Positions 1-7,466 of a DNA stretch of 46,382 nucleotides are shown here, piece by piece. The position numbers and the translations under genes are program-made. The notes beneath the pieces are model-generated. The model was not told the origin of the DNA, did no database searches, and saw nothing but the letters and a program-made list of their open reading frames with translations. Origin of the DNA: Nitrosotalea sp. (GTDB taxonomy: Archaea; Thermoproteota; Nitrososphaeria; Nitrososphaerales; Nitrosopumilaceae); NCBI GenBank assembly GCA_023252335.1, contig JAJPEA010000001.1:1-46382 (forward strand), given 5' to 3'. How positions within the stretch are numbered: position 1 is the first letter of the stretch; every line of letters begins with the position of its first letter.

Positions 1-55
1 AGTTATGGGCCCTACGAAAGAGCAAATTGACATGCGCTATAAAATAGTATAGAGG

Positions 56-694
56 TTAGCAGTAAGCATTGTAGCAGCTATCAAGTAAGAGATTTTGAGC
101 AGCTACTGATTTACTAGCTATTTCCACTAGTTCGTCTTCTTTTGATGCAGAAGTTTTTTCCAAGATTTTTCTCCAGAGGGCAGCATGTCGTATGTCAGCT
201 TCTGCATGAAGTCTGAAATATTCTATTGCATCATCATCTGAAAGACCATAAAATTTTCTCAATCCATCTATTTTTGACAAGCTAATTTTTGGTATTTCTT
301 GTTCCAAAGCATACATTGCAGCAGCTCCACCCTCAAATGTATTCATCAGACATGAAAGATTTGAAATTGCTTGTTTAGTATGGTCAAGGCCTGCATATTG
401 TCCTAGTTCATTTTGTGATACGCCTAGTGCAGATGCAAATTTTATCCACGGTTCGATATGTTCAGATTCCTCATCTCTATTTGAGGCAATTGTGCTTTTG
501 AGTTCAGATGGACTTTTCTCCATTACCTGTCCTACAAATGAGGGAACTGATTTTACTAGTTGAAAATATTCTTTTGAATAACCATTAAGAGAATCCATTG
601 ATAACTTGCCTTCACTCCACATTACATAGAATTTGTGCTTTAACAAACTCTGATCTTCAATAATCTTGTCAATTCTTGTGATAAGAGAACTCAT
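56..694 (-). CDS. CADD/PqqC-like haem-oxygenase-fold di-metal protein (candidate pABA synthase)
   Basis: All-helical protein of about 212 residues in the TenA/PqqC/CADD superfamily. The helix near residues 163-170 carries an H-x3-D-x2-H ligand set (HAEADIRH) and an upstream Glu sits in YALEQEIP. From memory of Chlamydia CADD, which makes p-aminobenzoate by sacrificing its own Tyr27 and Lys152, the E142/K152/H174/D178/H181 set aligns here at a constant offset of seven, and a Tyr follows the HKF motif near the N terminus. That supports a CADD-type pABA synthase for folate/tetrahydromethanopterin precursors rather than a thiaminase, but this is inference. I chose ATG 694 over a GTG at 706 because an A/T-rich TATA-like box (714-721) lies 19 nt upstream, giving a leaderless start. 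Confidence 0.8.
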   Translation of the reverse strand: MSSLITRIDKIIEDQSLLKHKFYVMWSEGKLSMDSLNGYSKEYFQLVKSVPSFVGQVMEKSPSELKSTIASNRDEESEHIEPWIKFASALGVSQNELGQYAGLDHTKQAISNLSCLMNTFEGGAAAMYALEQEIPKISLSKIDGLRKFYGLSDDDAIEYFRLHAEADIRHAALWRKILEKTSASKEDELVEIASKSVAAQNLLLDSCYNAYC

Positions 695-713
695 AATAAT
701 TATCACATTTCAG

Positions 714-721
714 CAATAAAA
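714..721 (-). promoter_or_regulatory. TATA-like box of the CADD-like gene
   Basis: The minus strand reads TTTTTATT here, 19 nt before ATG 694, the spacing expected for a leaderless archaeal mRNA. No Shine-Dalgarno sequence lies before either candidate start. Confidence 0.5.
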
Positions 722-931
722 AAATCTTTGGAATGCCTGCAAAAGGATTTGAACAGTATAAGCCAATCCTCTCAAATTATGTCTAATGCACAAGTAAAAT
801 GTTCTATGAATCCTAAATTTCGGATTATGTGGCATTTAAATAATAAACATCTTGAAAATTACTTTCACTAATCAGGATTTGGTCAATTTGAATGATTCTA
901 TTCAGCACCTCTATTTTAGGACGATAGCAAT
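722..931. other. Intergenic region with a 17-codon frame
   Basis: About 210 bases without a convincing gene. The plus strand has a short ATG frame at 733-786 that looks codon-like but stops after 17 residues; it could be the 5' remnant of a lost gene or chance. No terminator hairpin was evident behind the secreted-protein gene that ends at 932. Confidence 0.3.
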
Positions 932-2086
932 CTATGGAAGTGTTATAGACCCGATAGATCCAATAGATCCTACACTTGAACTAACGGAGTAAACATCGCC
1001 GCCAAAGATGTTAACTGGACTAGATGTTGATGCAATTTCATCATTGAGTGTATCATATATCTTGATATACGCACCAACTGGCATGTGATAATGTCCTATA
1101 CCCAAGGTGGCTGTGCCAGAAGAATCTACTGGTGCACTTGCAAGCACAAGACCTGACGGGTCCACAATCTTGACAGTAGCTGCAAGAATTGGATTGTTTG
1201 TTACATGGATTTTCTCACTTGTTGTTGCGTAATAGTCCTGGTAGGAGCCAGTTAACATCTGTCCTGGATACGATGATTGTGGTTCAAGATATGCATTAAA
1301 AGGTCCTGGCATCTGCAAGTTCAAGGTGCTGTTTGAATATACTAGCGTACCATCAAGGTAAACCTTGAGTAGGTTGTTGCCATTTGTAACGATAGTGCAG
1401 TCACGTGTTAGCGGCTGGTTTGCACTGTTATCTGTCCATAATACATTAAATTGTGTAGCTTGATTTGCATCACCTGTTGTAGATACCACTGCCCAATTTG
1501 TTCCCCATGCACCTATAACTGCGGCACATGTTACATAGTTGATAAATGGTTGCGATGTCTGTATGTATAATCCATTATCATACCACTGGTACGGTATGGC
1601 ATTCTGTGGCAGTGATACTATGGAATGAAATAGCATCGCGCTAGTATTTGGACTCTCTGCAAAAAATCCAGCCCAGGTGCCATTGGCTGGTGCTTGAACA
1701 CCAATGTGTAGACCCTGAGTATCTCTGGAAAATGTATACGGCGCATTTTCTACCGGTGCACTACCATAATACGACCAATATCCAGGATTTGCCTGTAATT
1801 GCTGTTGTGTCATGGTTTCATCAGTTAGTGAATCAGAAGCAACCAGTCCAGATTTGACTTGATTAATAGAATATAACAAATTTGGCGGGATGGTAAGTGA
1901 GACAGTACCTAGATTGGGATTCCACGGAACAATTGGACTGCCTGAACCTGGAGGAGGTATGATGTTACCCGGAATAGGGATTGGCCAAGATGAGGTCTGG
2001 GCCATAACAGGAGAATTTGCTACAATCGGTGAGAACAGAATAGAAAATATTATTGCGCTAAATAAGATCTTGCTTGATGTTTTCGT
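932..2086 (-). CDS. Secreted surface protein with one jelly-roll-like module; apparent ACG start
   Basis: About 384 residues if read from the ACG at 2086, or 357 from the first in-frame ATG (2005). The sequence between encodes a textbook Sec signal peptide (basic MKTSSK-like start, hydrophobic ILFSAIIF core, cleavage near VMA|Q) that the ATG start would discard. The mature protein has a beta-rich module of about 200 residues with motifs GLHIGV-AP-NGT, NYVTC, LTRDCTIVTNG and VYLDGTLVY (two Cys, probably a disulfide), followed by a small beta domain ending FGGDVYSV and a Gly-Ser-Ile repeat tail. The same two-domain unit occurs twice in the 988-residue protein at 42809-45775. Function unknown; S-layer-associated adhesion or glycan binding is possible. 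Composition is less A+T-rich than the core genes. Confidence 0.75.
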   Translation of the reverse strand, partial: TKTSSKILFSAIIFSILFSPIVANSPVMAQTSSWPIPIPGNIIPPPGSGSPIVPWNPNLGTVSLTIPPNLLYSINQVKSGLVASDSLTDETMTQQQLQANPGYWSYYGSAPVENAPYTFSRDTQGLHIGVQAPANGTWAGFFAESPNTSAMLFHSIVSLPQNAIPYQWYDNGLYIQTSQPFINYVTCAAVIGAWGTNWAVVSTTGDANQATQFNVLWTDNSANQPLTRDCTIVTNGNNLLKVYLDGTLVYSNSTLNLQMPGPFNAYLEPQSSYPGQMLTGSYQDYYATTSEKIHVTNNPILAATVKIVDPSGLVLASAPVDSSGTATLGIGHYHMPVGAYIKIYDTLNDEIASTSSPVNIFGGDVYSVSSSVGSIGSIGSITLP

Positions 2087-2105
2087 GTTATTTTCTAGTA
2101 CCCAT

Positions 2106-2113
2106 TATTTATA
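2106..2113 (-). promoter_or_regulatory. TATA box placing transcription at the ACG start
   Basis: Minus strand TATAAATA, with 19 nt to the A of the in-frame ACG at 2086. The ATG at 2105 directly abuts the box, is in another frame and stops after five codons, so it cannot be the start. Confidence 0.55.
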
Positions 2114-2239
2114 CGACTATGTGTTGGTGACGCCATAATTGTAATCTGTAAGATTTGCATATACAATATTATGATGTTTTTATTTAAGAAAAATATTCTC
2201 TCAATTCAATACAGATTATAAAGCCTAGACAAAAGATAG

Positions 2240-2569
2240 GTAAAATCGGTAATTGTAAATTCATCTTTCAATAATGGAACAGCAGTATTCTTCGTCTTGA
2301 CCTTGTTGTCTTTAGTCTTCACTTTGATCTCTTGTCGGTACAGGTCTCAGTTAAATGAAGAGACTATGATAAATAATTTTACATGTATCGCAGAGGATCA
2401 GAAAGATACGAATCAAGGGATATTACAAGTTGCAAAAGCAAGCATAAAGGACAAATCATAAATTACTTCTCCGGGTAACGAAAAGCCAGTCAAGTTGAGT
2501 TACATTCCTGAAGAAGAATCATGGAATTTTCCAAAGTTTTTCGGCTCTCATCCCAACCGTATTGTTTGA
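2240..2569 (+). pseudogene. Decayed small membrane-anchored protein gene (in-frame TAA, no start codon)
   Basis: One reading frame stays open from 2240 to TGA 2567-2569 apart from a single TAA at 2459-2461. The first part has a transmembrane or lipoprotein-like segment (FFVLTLLSLVFTLISC) followed by a polar region; after the TAA the frame continues with protein-like composition (PEEESWNFPKFFGSHP). No ATG, GTG or TTG precedes the hydrophobic segment. The family is not recognised. The simplest reading is a pseudogene; functional stop readthrough is much less likely. Confidence 0.45.
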
Positions 2570-2597
2570 ATATTTTTGGTTGCTTCATTCATTAATT

Positions 2598-2840
2598 TTA
2601 TCTATCTTTTGTCCCATGCACCATGATAATCTTTTTGTAAAGTTCTATTGGTTCATCTTTCAAGGTAAGTAATTTTTCTGTGTAGTATTTGAGAAACTAC
2701 AAAACGTCTTTACATAGTATACATACCTGTTTTTTAGTTTGTTCACTATGCTTACAATTTAAAAGTTCGTCTATTGGAGAGATTGTTTTGATGTAGTCAA
2801 TTAATCCATTACGTCGTTTTGATTTTTGAAGGTATCCAGA
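2598..2840 (-). pseudogene. Decayed small Cys-containing protein gene (in-frame TAG)
   Basis: The minus-strand frame between the stops at 2841-2843 and 2598-2600 is open for 80 codons except one TAG at 2697-2699. Upstream of the TAG it reads like a small zinc-binding protein (NCKH ... VCILCKDVL), and downstream it stays codon-like (LKDEPIELYKKIIMVHGT). No start codon is available near its beginning. It converges with the decayed plus-strand frame at 2240-2569, so this gene-poor stretch beside tRNA-Glu seems to hold remains of a lost accessory segment. Family unknown. Confidence 0.35.
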
Positions 2841-2857
2841 TTAACATCTCCAAAAGG

Positions 2858-2865
2858 ATTTTATG
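2858..2865 (+). promoter_or_regulatory. Probable TATA box of tRNA-Glu
   Basis: TTTTATGG centred about 28 nt before the mature tRNA 5' end. A second A/T box (GATATAAAAT) follows immediately, so the exact element is uncertain. Confidence 0.4.
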
Positions 2866-2889
2866 GATATAAAATAGGATGCATTTCGG

Positions 2890-2983
2890 GCTCCAGTGGT
2901 GTAGACCGGTCAAGCATGTGGGACTTTCAATCCTACGACCCGGGTTCAAATTCTTCATGATGAAAATCCCGGCTGGAGCACCA
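2890..2983 (+). tRNA. tRNA-Glu(UUC) with a 16-nt intron in the T loop, CCA encoded
   Basis: Acceptor GCTCCAG (2890-2896) pairs with CTGGAGC (2973-2979); discriminator A and CCA are encoded. D stem GTGT/GCAT; anticodon stem TGGGA/TCCTA with loop CTTTCAA, anticodon TTC at 2926-2928. T stem CCGGG (2940-2944), loop TTCAAAT, then 16 extra bases (2952-2967), then CCCGG (2968-2972). Removing the insert gives a 75-nt tRNA with perfect arms. The insert can form TTCA/TGAA around TGA, although a strict bulge-helix-bulge is not obvious. Non-canonical tRNA introns are known in this phylum. Confidence 0.88.
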
Positions 2984-3036
2984 TATTTCAAAAGCATTAA
3001 TATTCTAACTGTGAATTACGGTTGCTAGTGTAATTC

Positions 3037-3888
3037 TTGGATAGAAAGAATTTTGAAATAAATCCACTCATAAAAGACTTTGAAAATTACATAGACAAGG
3101 TTAACGATGCAATTAAACAAGAATTAGACTTGTATTCTGCCTCAGAATTTTTTGAACCATTACAATATTCTTTGGAAGGCGGAAAGAGAATAAGACCATT
3201 AATTCTCATATTATCTGCAGAAAGTGTAGGAAAGTGTGATGGAAATGCATATTCTGCATCATGTGCTGTAGAACTATTGCACACCGAGTCTGTAATTCAT
3301 GATGATATTATCGATAATGAAATTCTAAGAAGAAGAAAGGATCCTTTTCACATCAAGTATGGATATAACACTAGTATCATAACAGGAGATTTTGTTCTAG
3401 GATTGATTTTGAATATTTCATCTCGTCTTGATAATGCAAGAATAGGAAGAGAGCTTGCAATTACTGCAATGATGATGAGTGAGGGAGAAATGATTGAAAC
3501 AAGATTAGAGACAAGCGAAGATGTTACTTTTGACGACTATGTAAAAGTCATGGAGTACAAGACCGCTACTGCATTTGAAGCAGCGGCAAAGATTGGAGCC
3601 ATATTAGGTGGAGGTACAGAAGAGCAAATTTTGGCACTTGCAGAATATGGCAAAAACATGGGAATAGCATATCAAATCAGAGATGATTTACAAGATTGGA
3701 ATAATGAAGATAAATTATTCAATACATTGATCAAGAAAAGTTCTGATCCTCGTATTGTATTTGACAAGATGGATGTTATGCTCAACAATTATTCCAAGAA
3801 AGCAAAGACAGCATTAAGAAAAATTAATGATGGTCCTTCAAGAACAAGATTAGAGAGTCTTCTAGACTTTACTATGCTTAGTGTATAA
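3037..3888 (+). CDS. Polyprenyl (geranylgeranyl/farnesyl) diphosphate synthase
   Basis: Trans-prenyl chain elongation enzyme of 283 residues that condenses isopentenyl diphosphate with allylic diphosphates for archaeal lipids or quinone side chains. Visible motifs are GGKRIRP (48-54), the first Asp-rich motif DDIID (89-93) in HTESVIHDDIID, KTATAFEAA, and the second Asp-rich motif RDDLQD (215-220). It starts with TTG. It is slightly shorter than many family members because the C-terminal helices are trimmed. Its last 11 bases overlap the 3' end of nuoN on the other strand. Product chain length cannot be read reliably from sequence. Confidence 0.9.
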   Translation: MDRKNFEINPLIKDFENYIDKVNDAIKQELDLYSASEFFEPLQYSLEGGKRIRPLILILSAESVGKCDGNAYSASCAVELLHTESVIHDDIIDNEILRRRKDPFHIKYGYNTSIITGDFVLGLILNISSRLDNARIGRELAITAMMMSEGEMIETRLETSEDVTFDDYVKVMEYKTATAFEAAAKIGAILGGGTEEQILALAEYGKNMGIAYQIRDDLQDWNNEDKLFNTLIKKSSDPRIVFDKMDVMLNNYSKKAKTALRKINDGPSRTRLESLLDFTMLSV

Positions 3889-5365
3889 CTGGCAATCCGC
3901 TCATAATAGGAACTGCAGATTTTGCAAATGCAATAACTGGATCTGGATAGATACCTATTCCAACTATGAAGATTATTGAAAATATCATGACTGCAATTAC
4001 TGATTTTGGTTCTTGTAGTCTCTTGTTTGATTCTCCATCTTCAAAGTACATTTTTCTAATTATCCAACCATAGTAAGCAAGTGAGAGTGCACTGTTAAGA
4101 ACTCCTGCCACTGCAAGATATGGAGCCCACCACAAAGTATGGCCTGCATCTATTGCAGATCCAAATAACATTAGTTTGCTCCAAAATCCATTAAGTGGTG
4201 GTACACCAGCTAGTGCAAGTAATGAAATTGTAAGACCAAGTGCGGTGATGGGCATTCTTTTGCCAAGGCCTTTTATCTTTTCAATATGAGTAACACCAAG
4301 AGTTGTAACAATTCCTGCAACAGCAATGAAAGTTGATGCCTTCATTACAGAGTGATTTAAGATGTGGAACAACGAGGCCTGGATTCCAATGGGTGAGATT
4401 GGCGCTACACTAAGACCAATCAAAATGTATCCTGCCTGTCCAATACTTGAATAAGCAAGCATTCTTGTGAGATTTCTCTGTTTGATTGCAGCCAAGTTTC
4501 CTATAGTCATGGTTACAATAGCAATTACTGCAAGTGCAAATGCCCAGTGAAGATTGAGTGCTATTGCACCCATGATTATCACTCTCAGAGCTGCTGCAAA
4601 ACCTGCTTTCTTTGTACCAGCTGCAAGTAATGCAGCTATTGTCGGAGGAGCGCCTTCATATGCATCAGGTAACCACATGTGGAATGGAACTAGACCTATT
4701 TTGAATCCAAAGCCAGCTATGAACATGCCCACAGCAAGTATTGCAAGAGGCATCATGTCAGGTCCAAGCTTTGAGAACCCAGCAATGACTTGTTCGATAT
4801 TTGTAGAACCTGTCAGACCGTATGCAATTGAGATTCCATAGATTATGATTCCAGATGACAAGGCACCAAACAGGAAATACTTGATTGCAGCTTCATTTGA
4901 TGAAGGATCCTTTTTGAGATATCCAGCCAAGACATATGTTGGAATACTCATGAGTTCCCATGCTATGAATAACATTACAAGATCAGTCGAGTATGCAATT
5001 AGTACCATTCCAACTGATGCAAGTAGAATTAACGAATAGTATACTGCAGGATTGGCTCTTTTTCGCATATAGCTAAATGAGCCTACTGTTGTCATTATTC
5101 CAACAATCAACATTGCAATTGCAAAGAATGATCCAAACTTGTCATCAACTAGAACATTTGACGAGAAAATTGCAGATTGTGTTACATGTTTTGTAATTAT
5201 TTGATAGATGACAAATCCAATTGCTGCAAGTAACGCGCCAAGAGTTATGGCACCATAAACAGAAGAGCCTTTCTCTTTTCTTGCTACATTAATTACTGGA
5301 ATTAATACTCCTACTGCCCCAAGTATCAGAGTTAACATAATTGGTGTTGATGTAAAGTCTATCAT
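3878..5365 (-). CDS. nuoN: NADH-quinone oxidoreductase-like complex I subunit N
   Basis: Antiporter-like membrane subunit of 495 residues and about 14 transmembrane helices, last gene of the operon. It carries the proton-translocation family pattern: a glutamate in AWELMSIPTY, a helix-breaking region near KIGLVPFHMWLPDAYEGAPP and the lysine-containing LLAAGTKKAGFAA. It starts 10 nt after nuoL ends. In this phylum complex I lacks the NADH-binding module, so the electron donor is probably ferredoxin or another carrier, not NADH. Confidence 0.96.
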   Translation of the reverse strand: MIDFTSTPIMLTLILGAVGVLIPVINVARKEKGSSVYGAITLGALLAAIGFVIYQIITKHVTQSAIFSSNVLVDDKFGSFFAIAMLIVGIMTTVGSFSYMRKRANPAVYYSLILLASVGMVLIAYSTDLVMLFIAWELMSIPTYVLAGYLKKDPSSNEAAIKYFLFGALSSGIIIYGISIAYGLTGSTNIEQVIAGFSKLGPDMMPLAILAVGMFIAGFGFKIGLVPFHMWLPDAYEGAPPTIAALLAAGTKKAGFAAALRVIIMGAIALNLHWAFALAVIAIVTMTIGNLAAIKQRNLTRMLAYSSIGQAGYILIGLSVAPISPIGIQASLFHILNHSVMKASTFIAVAGIVTTLGVTHIEKIKGLGKRMPITALGLTISLLALAGVPPLNGFWSKLMLFGSAIDAGHTLWWAPYLAVAGVLNSALSLAYYGWIIRKMYFEDGESNKRLQEPKSVIAVMIFSIIFIVGIGIYPDPVIAFAKSAVPIMSGLPVIH

Positions 5366-5375
5366 TTTCTATCTC

Positions 5376-7463
5376 CTAAATTAACAACAGGAATACTACG
5401 ATTAGTATACCTACTCCAAAGATGTAAAGATATGATTGAGAAACTCCTGTCTGTGTTGCTTGCATTATTCTTGCACCACCAGCCATAGTCTTCTCTGGAA
5501 CCACATTGAATCCCTCTAATACAATGTTCTCAAAGTACTTGTAAAGACCCCTTGCTACGTACAGAGGAGCTACCACAAATCCCCAATAGATCATTGCATT
5601 GAGATACCATCTGTTTAAGAAGAATTTGTGAATGGCGTAAAAGAATATGTTTGAATTTACAAATTTAACTGGATCAGCAAATCTTCCGATATAGAATACA
5701 TACCCTAGTCCAAATCCAATGGCAAACGCAGCTAACGATGCCATGAGAGCTAAAGGATTAACACCTTCTAGGAAGCCACCAAGTAATTGCTGTGACCCTC
5801 CCATTGCAACGGCTGAAACATCAGACTTTATTCCAAAGGTTGAACCCAAGTAATTAACAAAGAGATCATGTATCTGATGTTCAAATGCAAGACCCATTAC
5901 ACCTACTCCAATTGTTAGCACAGCAAGTATTCCATATGGAACCCACATTGAAGGACTAGCTTCGTGTACATGATGTCCTGCCTTTTCCAGTTCTTCAATA
6001 TGCTTGCTTTTGTTACCAAAGAATACTAGTCCTATCATTCTAGTTGTATAGAACGCAGTTATCACTGCAGTAACTACTGCAATTGCAAATAGTGGAAGAG
6101 CCCAAGTATTACCGGACTGGTAAACTGCTGCAAATATTGCATCTTTACTCCAGAAACCTGTTGTGATAAATGGAGCACCCATCAAGCCAAGGCCTGCTGC
6201 CCACATGAAGATATAGGTCTTTTTCATGTATTTTCTCAGACCTCCCATATCTGTCATAAACCTAGAACCAACAATGTGTAATACAGAACCTGCTGCCATG
6301 AACAGCGATGCCTTGAACATGGCATGCGAAATCAGGTGGAAGAATCCAGCTGTATATCCATCAACGAATTGTTTTGAAAGACCTGCAACACCAAGAGCCA
6401 TCATCATGTAACCTATCTGAGAGCCAGTAGAATATGCAAGGACTTTTTTTATTTCAGGATGCACCATTCCTTGTGTGGCAAGAAGAAGTGCAGTTATTGC
6501 CCCAACCCATGCTATCACCTCAAAGAATTGATCCATATTGATTCCAATTGCTGCTAGTGCAAAGAATAGAGGAGCCAATCTTGCTACCAAAAATACACCG
6601 GCCTTTACCATTGTTGCAGCATGAATGAGTGCTGAAACTGCAGTAGGTCCTGTCATTGCCTCAAGTAGCCATTCGTTTAATGGAAATTGTGCAGATTTTC
6701 CTATTGCACCACCAAATAACAAAACAGCAGCTGGAATAAGCAAATGCTGTGCAGCCATGGCAGTTGCCCAGCTAGTATTTGTAGTTAATTCTCTAAATCC
6801 AAAAGTGCCTGCAAATGCAAAGATTAGGAACATACCAGCTAGCATCATGATATCACCAACTTTTGTCATGATGAATGCCTTCATTCCAGAATGTGTTGGA
6901 GAATAATAGTCCATAAGACCAAGCACATGTCGTCCTTCTATGCCAACATGATCCTTTTTCTTGTCTTTATACCAAAATCCTACCAAGGCATATGATGCAA
7001 GGCCTACTCCTTCCCAACCAAAGAAGAGCTGCAAAAAGTTATCAGATAAAACAATAAGCTGCATTGAACCCAAGAAGAATGCCATCCAGAAGAAAAATCT
7101 AGTTAGATCCTTGTCCCCTTTCATGTATCCAGTACTGTATACAAATATCAAAAATGAAATCCAAGCAACAACATTGCTCATTATTACAGCAAGTGGATCA
7201 GCTAAAACTCCAGCCTTGAGTCCAATGGATGAGATCCAAGGAATTTGGTTGTGTATCTCATGATTACTAAGAGCTGATGGAAGAAGAGTTAGAACAGAGA
7301 TTGCACTTGCAAGAGCAAATGCTACTGCAACATAACCAGTTGCGCGTTTGGAAGCTTTTCCAACAGCTGGTATTATCAGAGCTGCAATAAATGGAAGTAT
7401 CCAAATTGCCCATACTCTAAGATCTCCCAATCCAGAAATAAAATCAAAAGGCAAAATATTCAT
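5376..7463 (-). CDS. nuoL: Complex I subunit L, long antiporter-like subunit
   Basis: 695 residues; the largest proton-pumping subunit, with an antiporter core (GWEGVGLASYALVGFWY, PLNEWLLEAMTGPTAVSALIHAATMVKAG) and a C-terminal extension that in known structures forms the lateral helix spanning the membrane arm. It begins 3 nt after the nuoM stop and ends 10 nt before nuoN, so it is co-transcribed. Key Glu and Lys of the antiporter fold are present by eye. Confidence 0.96.
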   Translation of the reverse strand: MNILPFDFISGLGDLRVWAIWILPFIAALIIPAVGKASKRATGYVAVAFALASAISVLTLLPSALSNHEIHNQIPWISSIGLKAGVLADPLAVIMSNVVAWISFLIFVYSTGYMKGDKDLTRFFFWMAFFLGSMQLIVLSDNFLQLFFGWEGVGLASYALVGFWYKDKKKDHVGIEGRHVLGLMDYYSPTHSGMKAFIMTKVGDIMMLAGMFLIFAFAGTFGFRELTTNTSWATAMAAQHLLIPAAVLLFGGAIGKSAQFPLNEWLLEAMTGPTAVSALIHAATMVKAGVFLVARLAPLFFALAAIGINMDQFFEVIAWVGAITALLLATQGMVHPEIKKVLAYSTGSQIGYMMMALGVAGLSKQFVDGYTAGFFHLISHAMFKASLFMAAGSVLHIVGSRFMTDMGGLRKYMKKTYIFMWAAGLGLMGAPFITTGFWSKDAIFAAVYQSGNTWALPLFAIAVVTAVITAFYTTRMIGLVFFGNKSKHIEELEKAGHHVHEASPSMWVPYGILAVLTIGVGVMGLAFEHQIHDLFVNYLGSTFGIKSDVSAVAMGGSQQLLGGFLEGVNPLALMASLAAFAIGFGLGYVFYIGRFADPVKFVNSNIFFYAIHKFFLNRWYLNAMIYWGFVVAPLYVARGLYKYFENIVLEGFNVVPEKTMAGGARIMQATQTGVSQSYLYIFGVGILIVVFLLLI

Positions 7464-7466
7464 TTT

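Noticed and set aside
2809..2997. Minus-strand 62-codon frame
   Set aside because: It lies over the tRNA-Glu gene, so its sequence is explained by the tRNA.
5240..5365. Alternative upstream start for nuoN
   Set aside because: The hydrophobic N terminus fits the family at ATG 5365, and the 10-nt gap to nuoL leaves no room for more.
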